14,233 bases of DNA from Alistipes sp. Its GTDB lineage: Bacteria; Bacteroidota; Bacteroidia; Bacteroidales; Rikenellaceae. Where the stretch lies: positions 1-14,233 of the forward strand of contig JAFOCZ010000126.1 of assembly GCA_017380955.1 (NCBI GenBank). Direction: 5' to 3'. Shown piece after piece: positions 1 to 4,449 of the stretch (positions within the stretch are counted from its first letter, which is position 1; each line of letters begins with the position of its first letter). The translations under genes and the position numbers were made by a program. Under the pieces are notes generated by a model. That model was given only the letters and a program-made list of their open reading frames with translations. It ran no database searches and was not told the DNA's origin.

Positions 1-3
1 AAA

Positions 4-267
4 ATGAAAAAGGGTATTCATCCAGAGAATTATCGTTTAGTGGCATTCAAGGATATGTCGAATGACCACGTGTTTTTGTGCAGGTCCGCCGTTTCGACAA
101 AAGAGACCATCGAGGTGAACGGCGAAACCTATCCCGTGTATAAGATGGAAATCTCTAACACATCTCACCCATTCTACACAGGTAAGATGAAGTTGGTAGA
201 CACCGCTGGTCGTGTGGATAAGTTTATGAGCCGTTACGCAAAGCGCTACGATAAGAAGAACAAGTAA
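4..267 (+). CDS. rpmE2: 50S ribosomal protein L31, type B
   Basis: An 87-residue protein that matches the type B form of ribosomal protein L31, a small component of the large ribosomal subunit that helps bridge the two subunits. The opening MKKGIHPENYR, the central SNTSHPFYTGKMK block and the basic C-terminal end (SRYAKRYDKKNK) are the family hallmarks. The paired zinc-binding cysteines of the zinc form (type A) are absent; only one Cys (residue 26) is seen. In bacteria that carry both, type B is often the zinc-starvation paralogue; many Bacteroidota have only this type, so no zinc regulation is claimed. The start ATG is preceded only by aaa because the window begins there, so its promoter is outside. 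A strong terminator follows 23 bp after the stop. Confidence 0.96.
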   Translation: MKKGIHPENYRLVAFKDMSNDHVFLCRSAVSTKETIEVNGETYPVYKMEISNTSHPFYTGKMKLVDTAGRVDKFMSRYAKRYDKKNK

Positions 268-290
268 TAGTTGCTTGTTTCTCAAGTTTA

Positions 291-320
291 GGAGTTATAC
301 AATTGTATAACTCCTTTTTT
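291..320 (+). terminator. Intrinsic terminator of rpmE2
   Basis: A perfect 24-bp palindrome (GGAGTTATAC, central AATT, GTATAACTCC) is followed directly by six T residues. It lies 23 bp beyond the L31 stop codon on the coding strand, the expected place for a rho-independent terminator. Confidence 0.9.
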
Positions 321-321
321 C

Positions 322-447
322 TTTGTTGTGATAAGGCAGCATCTGCTGCCGCTAACGAATTATCTCGGCATTGGGCAGTACGCATTAGTACAGCCCATCG
401 CCTCGAAATTCGCCGAGCGTTGCATCTACTACCTTCTGACAACAAAT
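322..447. repeat. Structured dispersed repeat, copy A (about 125 bp)
   Basis: The element is bounded by the inverted ends TTTGTTGT (322-329) and ACAACAAA (439-446). Inside are a perfect 6-bp hairpin GGCAGC-ATCT-GCTGCC (335-350) and a longer arm. The arm has an apex GGGC-A-GTAC / GTAC-A-GCCC (373-396), base pairs GGC/GCC below it, and CGAATT/AATTCG further down. A second copy of almost the same length lies at 8742-8866 and a short version at 8917-8953. It sits between two convergent terminators (rpmE2 and tRNA-Pro), so it may not be transcribed from either gene. I do not recognise the family; it resembles a REP/MITE-type palindromic element or a structured RNA. Confidence 0.7.
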
Positions 448-464
448 ACCTGGGATATGCCCAC

Positions 465-493
465 AAAAAAATCCCCAATCTGGTGATTGAGGA
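465..493 (-). terminator. Intrinsic terminator of tRNA-Pro
   Basis: Read on the minus strand, TCCTCAATC-ACCA-GATTGGGGA forms a 9-bp stem (one G-T pair) followed by seven T residues (A-run at 465-471 on the plus strand). It starts 17 bp after the 3' end of tRNA-Pro. Confidence 0.85.
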
Positions 494-510
494 CTCTGGA
501 CTCAGATATG

Positions 511-585
511 TCGGGATGACAAGATTCGAACTTGCGACCACACGCCCCCCAGACGTGTACTCTAACCGGGCTGAGCTACATCCCG
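511..585 (-). tRNA. tRNA-Pro, anticodon GGG
   Basis: The minus strand folds into a 75-nt cloverleaf. The acceptor stem is CGGGATG/CATCCCG with discriminator A, the D arm GCTC...GAGT, the anticodon stem CACGT/GCGTG with loop CTGGGGG (anticodon GGG, reading CCC and CCU), and the T arm GCAAG-TTCGAAT-CTTGT. The 3' CCA is not encoded (next bases CAT), so it must be added after transcription. The cognate synthetase proS lies about 6.7 kb away in the same window. A Bacteroides-type promoter lies just upstream and an intrinsic terminator just downstream, so this looks like a single-gene unit. Confidence 0.95.
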
Positions 586-601
586 AACGGTTTTAGTGGC
601 G

Positions 602-609
602 CAAAGATA
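602..609 (-). promoter_or_regulatory. Promoter -7 box of tRNA-Pro
   Basis: On the minus strand this reads TATCTTTG followed by C, a full match to the Bacteroidota TAnnTTTG box. It ends 17 bp before the tRNA 5' end, giving a leader of roughly a dozen bases. No clear -33 TTG is visible about 20 bp upstream. Confidence 0.65.
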
Positions 610-652
610 ATAACATTTTCGGAATTTCCGATAGATAATCATAAAAAAATTG

Positions 653-660
653 TAACTTTG
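653..660 (+). promoter_or_regulatory. Promoter -7 box of the ABC importer operon
   Basis: TAACTTTG (followed by CGC) matches TAnnTTTG. The box ends only four bases before the ATG at 665, so the predicted start of transcription falls at or next to the start codon. No convincing -33 TTG is seen. It is divergent from the tRNA-Pro promoter, with the two boxes 43 bp apart. Confidence 0.6.
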
Positions 661-664
661 CGCT

Positions 665-1798
665 ATGCGTATTATCTGGAATATATGTGTAGCAATCATA
701 ACAATCTGCATATGTGTGGGTTGTGGCGCTGTGTCTAAGAGCAACAATGAACGTTTCTCGGTAGTGGCATACGAGCCACTCTATGCCTCGGGTTTTGTCA
801 TTGCGGAGGATGAGGATGAGAACACGCTGGTGCGTGTCACACGACCCTGGCAGGGTGATGCTCTTGTGGAGCAGACCTTGGCGATATTCGCGGAAGAGGA
901 GTCTGCGGTGGGCTATCGTGGTCAGTATGTTGTGGGCGATGTGGAGCGTGTGGTGTGTATGTCGTCGAGCCACGTTGCGATGCTCGATGCCATAGGCGCG
1001 GTGGACAGGGTTGTTGGTGTATCGGGAAAGGAGTATATCATAAACTCGGCAATTGTTGCAAATGACGCAGTGGTAGATGTGGGTTACGACAGTAACCTCG
1101 ACTATGAGGCGTTGGTGTCGTTGCGTCCCGATGTGGTGCTTATGTATGGCGTTACGGCGGAGAACAGCGCTGTGACGCAGAAGTTACGTGAGTTGCGCAT
1201 ACCATATCTCTACCTCGGAGACTACACCGAGCAGTCGCCGCTGGGAAAGGCAGAGTGGGTGGTTGCGGTATCCGAGATTGTGGGATGCAGAGAGCGTGGC
1301 GAGGAGGTCTTTGCCGCTATCGCCGAGCGTTATGCTGCGGTGCGCAGTGGTGTAGTTGCGGAGTATCGCCCAAAGGTGATGCTTAACCTTCCGTATCAGG
1401 ATGTGTGGTATATGCCCTCGGATGATAGTTATATGGTGCAACTTGTGGAGGATGCTGGCGGAGATTATATATATAAAGGTAAGAATCCTGCGGGTGGCTC
1501 TAAGGGTATAAGCCTCGAGGAGGCGTTGTATCTGGTTGGCAGTGCCGACAAGTGGCTCAACGTTGGTCAGGTGACCACGATGGCAGAGTTGCGCAGTGCA
1601 GCGCCACACTTCACAGAGTGTGATGTCGTTATGCGTGGCGAGGTATACAACAACAATCATCGTAGGTCGGCGATGGGTGGTAGCGACTTTTGGGAGTCGG
1701 CAATAGTACGCCCCGATGTGGTGTTGCAGGACTTGGTGAATGTTATGCGTGGCGAGGGTGAGTTATATTATTATCATAAGATAGGCGATGCAGAGTAG
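665..1798 (+). CDS. ABC importer periplasmic binding lipoprotein (FepB/BtuF class)
   Basis: A 377-residue binding protein of the periplasmic-binding family that captures iron-siderophores, haem or cobalamin (PF01497 type). The N-terminus is a lipoprotein signal: a hydrophobic stretch (residues 3-19) ends in the lipobox CVGC with Cys20, so the protein should be lipid-anchored in the periplasm. The PWQG motif near residue 60 is usual in Bacteroidota members. The central region (about 90-330) has the fold's typical phrases, such as RVVCMSSSHVAML and ALVSLRPDVVLMYG. The signal peptide needs the ATG at 665, since the next in-frame Met is about 100 codons later. Its 3' end overlaps the permease gene by 11 bp. 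The exact ligand cannot be read from the sequence; no cobalamin riboswitch fits in the short upstream space. Confidence 0.88.
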   Translation: MRIIWNICVAIITICICVGCGAVSKSNNERFSVVAYEPLYASGFVIAEDEDENTLVRVTRPWQGDALVEQTLAIFAEEESAVGYRGQYVVGDVERVVCMSSSHVAMLDAIGAVDRVVGVSGKEYIINSAIVANDAVVDVGYDSNLDYEALVSLRPDVVLMYGVTAENSAVTQKLRELRIPYLYLGDYTEQSPLGKAEWVVAVSEIVGCRERGEEVFAAIAERYAAVRSGVVAEYRPKVMLNLPYQDVWYMPSDDSYMVQLVEDAGGDYIYKGKNPAGGSKGISLEEALYLVGSADKWLNVGQVTTMAELRSAAPHFTECDVVMRGEVYNNNHRRSAMGGSDFWESAIVRPDVVLQDLVNVMRGEGELYYYHKIGDAE

Positions 1799-2813
1799 AA
1801 GAGGTTATACACCAATGCTCTTTGTGGCGTTGGCAGTGGCGTGTGTGGCTATTGCGGTGGCTGACATCCTCACGGGAACTACGGCATTGTCGTGGGATGA
1901 GGTGTGGGCAGTGTTGTCGGGTGCTTCCGACGATGCCACACTGAGGACCATAGTGCTCCGAATGCGCCTTCCGAAGGTCATAGTTGCCATAGCATCGGGC
2001 GTGGCACTCTCGGCAAGTGGCTTGCAGATGCAGACACTCTTCCGTAACCCTTTGGCAGGCCCTTATGTCTTGGGTGTGAACTCGGGCGCGAGTCTTGGTG
2101 TGGCGCTCTTCACGTTGGCAACGCCAATGTTGGGCATCGCCGCTATGCCGTGGCTGGTGTCGGTGGGTGTTACGGGTGTTGCGTGGTTAGGCTCGGCGCT
2201 TATACTCCTGCTTGTGATGTCCCTATCGCGTAAGATTCGTAATATAAACACCATACTCATCGTAGGTATGATGCTCTCCTCGGCGATATCTGCCGTGGTG
2301 GGAATATTGCAATATATGGGTAGCGACGAGGCTCTGAAGTCCTTCGTGGTGTGGACTATGGGCTCTGTGGCTACGGTTACTGTGGAGCAGTTGTGGGTTA
2401 TGGTGCCTGTTGTTGTTGTGGGCGTGGTGCTCGCCGTGGTGGTCATCAAGTCACTGAATATGTTGCTCCTGGGCGAGGCATATGCTCGCACTATGGGTCT
2501 TAATGTCAAGCGCTCACGAGCCCTGATATTCCTCTCTACAACGCTTCTTGCTGGCACTATAACGGCATTCTGCGGTCCTATAGGCTTCATAGGCTTGGCG
2601 ATGCCCCACGTTGCGCGTATCACATTCCGCACTGCGGACCACCGTGTGCTGATGCCTGCGGCGATGTTGTGGGGAGCACTGTCGATGTTGCTCTGTACGT
2701 TGGTCTGCGATGTCGTGGCACGTAGTGGTATGATGCTCCCTGTGAACACCATAACCTCGTTGTTGGGTATTCCGGTTATCATATATGTCGTACTCCGTAA
2801 TAGCAACCGATGA
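1788..2813 (+). CDS. ABC importer permease, FecCD/BtuC family
   Basis: A 341-residue integral membrane protein of the FecCD family, the transmembrane subunit that passes iron-siderophore, haem or cobalamin across the inner membrane. The diagnostic block is present around residues 70-105: SGVALSASGLQMQ, then FRNPLAGPYVLGVNSGASLG. Several hydrophobic segments follow, and the late GPIGFIGLAMPHVAR motif is the cytoplasmic coupling region that contacts the ATPase. The length is normal for the family (about 330-350). The start lies inside the last codons of the binding-protein gene (ATGCAGAGTAG) and the stop overlaps the ATPase start (ATGA), so translation is probably coupled through all three genes. 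Confidence 0.93.
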   Translation: MQSRRGYTPMLFVALAVACVAIAVADILTGTTALSWDEVWAVLSGASDDATLRTIVLRMRLPKVIVAIASGVALSASGLQMQTLFRNPLAGPYVLGVNSGASLGVALFTLATPMLGIAAMPWLVSVGVTGVAWLGSALILLLVMSLSRKIRNINTILIVGMMLSSAISAVVGILQYMGSDEALKSFVVWTMGSVATVTVEQLWVMVPVVVVGVVLAVVVIKSLNMLLLGEAYARTMGLNVKRSRALIFLSTTLLAGTITAFCGPIGFIGLAMPHVARITFRTADHRVLMPAAMLWGALSMLLCTLVCDVVARSGMMLPVNTITSLLGIPVIIYVVLRNSNR

Positions 2814-3571
2814 TGATAGAGTTGAGGAACATAACCCTTGCGTTTGGCTCACGCACGCTGATGCGTGATGCCTCGGCACGCTTCGAGGCAGGAAGTATGG
2901 TGGCACTGCTGGGTCGAAATGGCACGGGAAAGTCTACGCTGCTGCGTGCTATGGCGGCATTGGGTGCTACGCAGGGCGGTGATATTGTTATAGATGGTGA
3001 GAGCCTGGCGGATATCTCACAACGTGACTTAGCGCGTAAGATAGCCTTTGTGAATACCGAGAGGGTAAATGTCGAGGCGCTGACGGTACACGATATAGTT
3101 GCCATTGGTCGCTCGCCATATACCGATTGGATGGGTCGCCTGACGGAGGAGGATGAGGCTATCGTGGCACGAAGCATTGCGGTGGCAGGTGTCGAGCATC
3201 TTATGTACCGCAATGTCGAGACTCTCTCGGATGGCGAGGCGCAGAGGGTGATGATAGCGCGTGCCTTAGCGCAGCAGACCGATGTTATACTCCTCGACGA
3301 GCCTACGTCGTTCCTCGACCTTCCAAACCGCTATGAGTTGTGTCTGCTGCTGCGCCGTTTGGCACACGACGAGGGTAAGTGTGTGATATTCTCCACGCAC
3401 GAACTCGACATAGCGCTGTCACTTGCCGATAGCATAGCTCTTGTCGACACTCCGCACCTTGTGCATCGCCCAACGCAGGAGATGATAACCTCGGGCGACA
3501 TAGAGCGCCTGTTCGATAGTCCGCATATCTCGTTTGACGCTGCTACGCACTCCATACGCCTCAGGAGGTAG
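2810..3571 (+). CDS. ABC importer ATP-binding protein (FecE/BtuD class)
   Basis: A 253-residue nucleotide-binding subunit that powers the importer. Visible motifs are Walker A GRNGTGKST (35-43), ABC signature LSDGE (139-143, in place of LSGGQ), Walker B VILLDEP (159-165) followed by the D-loop FLD, and the switch histidine in FSTHELD (His197). At the Q-loop the expected glutamine is missing: the stretch reads FVNTERVNVEAL (80-91), a variation I believe is seen in Bacteroidota relatives. GRSPYTDW (100-107) is the usual family phrase after it. The start overlaps the permease stop by 4 bp; a second ATG follows immediately. It is the last gene of the operon. Confidence 0.93.
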   Translation: MMIELRNITLAFGSRTLMRDASARFEAGSMVALLGRNGTGKSTLLRAMAALGATQGGDIVIDGESLADISQRDLARKIAFVNTERVNVEALTVHDIVAIGRSPYTDWMGRLTEEDEAIVARSIAVAGVEHLMYRNVETLSDGEAQRVMIARALAQQTDVILLDEPTSFLDLPNRYELCLLLRRLAHDEGKCVIFSTHELDIALSLADSIALVDTPHLVHRPTQEMITSGDIERLFDSPHISFDAATHSIRLRR

Positions 3572-3608
3572 TGCTATGTGCAGAATCGCCAAATATGTTA
3601 AAGTGTTG

Positions 3609-3657
3609 ATATATAATATGATAACCATAATGTAATATTATATATTTGCATTTTTTT
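3609..3657 (+). terminator. AT-rich inverted repeat after the importer operon, possible terminator
   Basis: ATATATAATAT (3609-3619) and ATATTATATAT (3635-3645) are perfect 11-bp inverted repeats around a 15-base loop, and seven T residues follow at 3651-3657. It is the only terminator-like structure between the ATPase gene and tRNA-Glu. The stem has no G-C pair and would be weak, so it could instead be a protein-binding site. A TATATTTG box overlaps its 3' arm at 3641-3648. Confidence 0.4.
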
Positions 3658-3667
3658 AATAAATGTC

Positions 3668-3698
3668 TTGGTAGATATATTTTTTTTGCGTACCTTCG
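3668..3698 (+). promoter_or_regulatory. Promoter of the tRNA-Glu/rpsT unit
   Basis: TTG at 3668-3670, 20 bp spacing, then TACCTTCG at 3691-3698 matches the Bacteroidota promoter with one T-to-C change in the -7 box. Predicted transcription starts about 38 bases before tRNA-Glu. No later promoter was seen before rpsT. Confidence 0.6.
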
Positions 3699-3739
3699 CA
3701 CCGCTAAATTGCTCACTTAGAAGTGGACATTAGTGGTAA

Positions 3740-3811
3740 GGTCCGTTCGTCTATCGGTTAGGACACAAGATTTTCATTCTTGAAAGACGAGTTCGACTCT
3801 CGTACGGACTA
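3740..3811 (+). tRNA. tRNA-Glu, anticodon TTC
   Basis: A 72-nt cloverleaf: acceptor GGTCCGT/ACGGACT (first pair G-T) with discriminator A, D arm GTCT...GGAC, anticodon stem CAAGA/TCTTG with loop TTTTCAT (anticodon TTC), and T arm ACGAG-TTCGACT-CTCGT. CCA is not encoded (next bases CAC). It is followed by the structured rpsT leader with no T-run terminator between, so tRNA and mRNA are probably cut from one transcript. Confidence 0.95.
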
Positions 3812-3997
3812 CACTTGGCGCGTTACACCTTTTTGGTGTGGTGCGTGCGGTTTAAGACTATTTCCAGGAGCGGGCTTCGGCCTATCCGAAAGCGACTACG
3901 GTCGTTGATGATGCCCTCCGACAAGGCTACACGTGATGTAAAGAGTCGGAAAAACAGAAACATTAAAAGTAAAAAATAAAAAGAAATTTTTAAAACT
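3812..3997 (+). promoter_or_regulatory. Structured 5' leader of rpsT
   Basis: The 186-nt stretch folds well by eye. P0: GCGCGTTACACC (3818-3829) pairs over 12 positions with 3835-3846 around a TTTTT loop. P1: GGA/TCC and GGGC/GCCC (3867-3875 with 3913-3919) close a three-way junction. The junction holds P2, TTCGG-CCTAT-CCGAA (3876-3890), and P3, AGCGAC-TACG-GTCGTT (3891-3906), with a UNCG-type loop. P4: TCCGAC (3917-3922) pairs with GTCGGA (3945-3950) and shares bases with P1, so P1 and P4 compete. The final 47 bases before the ATG are A-rich and open. S20 controls its own translation in E. coli; whether this leader is an S20-responsive element is inference. Confidence 0.6.
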
Positions 3998-4249
3998 ATG
4001 GCAAATCACAAGTCATCGAAGAAGAGAATCCGTCAGACCGCAACTAAGCGTGCTCACAACCGTCTTTACCACAAGACTGCACGTAACGCTGTAAAGGCTT
4101 TGCGTAACACTACTGAGCGCAGCGCTGCTGAGGCTTTGCTTCCAAAGGTAAGCGCAATGTTGGATAAGTTGGCTAAGACTAACATCATCCACAAGAACAA
4201 GGCTGCTAACCTTAAGAGCTCACTTGCATTGCACGTTAACGCATTGTAA
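3998..4249 (+). CDS. rpsT: 30S ribosomal protein S20
   Basis: An 83-residue, very basic protein with the S20 pattern: start MANHKSSKKRIRQ, then KRAHNRLYHKTARNAVK, and a C-terminal helix HKNKAANLKSSLALHVNAL. S20 binds the 5' domain of 16S rRNA early in small-subunit assembly. The length is typical for the family (about 83-90). The gene sits downstream of tRNA-Glu behind a long foldable leader and is followed by a strong terminator, so the unit is tRNA-Glu plus rpsT. The ATG is preceded by an A/T-rich tract without a Shine-Dalgarno sequence, normal for Bacteroidota. Confidence 0.97.
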   Translation: MANHKSSKKRIRQTATKRAHNRLYHKTARNAVKALRNTTERSAAEALLPKVSAMLDKLAKTNIIHKNKAANLKSSLALHVNAL

Positions 4250-4275
4250 TTGACCGCGGTCAGAAGGCTGACAAT

Positions 4276-4318
4276 AAACAAAGGGTGTCCAACTTACGAG
4301 TTGCGACACCCTTTGTTT
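4276..4318 (+). terminator. Intrinsic terminator of rpsT
   Basis: AAACAAAGGGTGTC (4276-4289) pairs perfectly with GACACCCTTTGTTT (4305-4318). The inner stem CAACT-TACG-AGTTG extends it, and the T-rich 3' arm is followed by GTTTATA. It begins 26 bp after the stop codon. Confidence 0.88.
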
Positions 4319-4383
4319 GTTTATACTCCCGCGTTTTGTGGCGATAATAGCCTCTCTGGTGACAAAATATGTAGTTCGGGGTG

Positions 4384-4414
4384 TTGATTGCTTATAACTT
4401 TTTGATTATCTTTG
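4384..4414 (+). promoter_or_regulatory. Promoter of the S9 peptidase gene
   Basis: TTG at 4384-4386, 20 bp spacing, then TATCTTTG at 4407-4414 is a complete Bacteroidota promoter. It lies inside the longest open frame, so the upstream in-frame ATG at 4381 cannot be the start; the ATG at 4450 leaves a leader of about 30 bases. Confidence 0.8.
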
Positions 4415-4449
4415 CAGAGTGTGAAACCGTGAATAAAACTATAAACAAA

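Noticed and set aside
303..596. Open frame over the region between L31 and the importer
   Set aside because: It runs through the terminator, repeat copy A and the tRNA-Pro gene; composition and content do not look like a protein.
586..664. Cobalamin riboswitch ahead of the ABC importer
   Set aside because: The space is about 80 bp, contains two promoters and has no B12-box; the predicted mRNA has no leader.
2063..2806. Long minus-strand open frame opposite the permease
   Set aside because: It is a shadow of the FecCD gene; low complexity rich in Thr/Ile and no recognisable motif.
4381..4449. In-frame upstream extension of the S9 peptidase starting at the ATG at 4381
   Set aside because: A complete promoter lies within it and the signal peptide begins at 4450.
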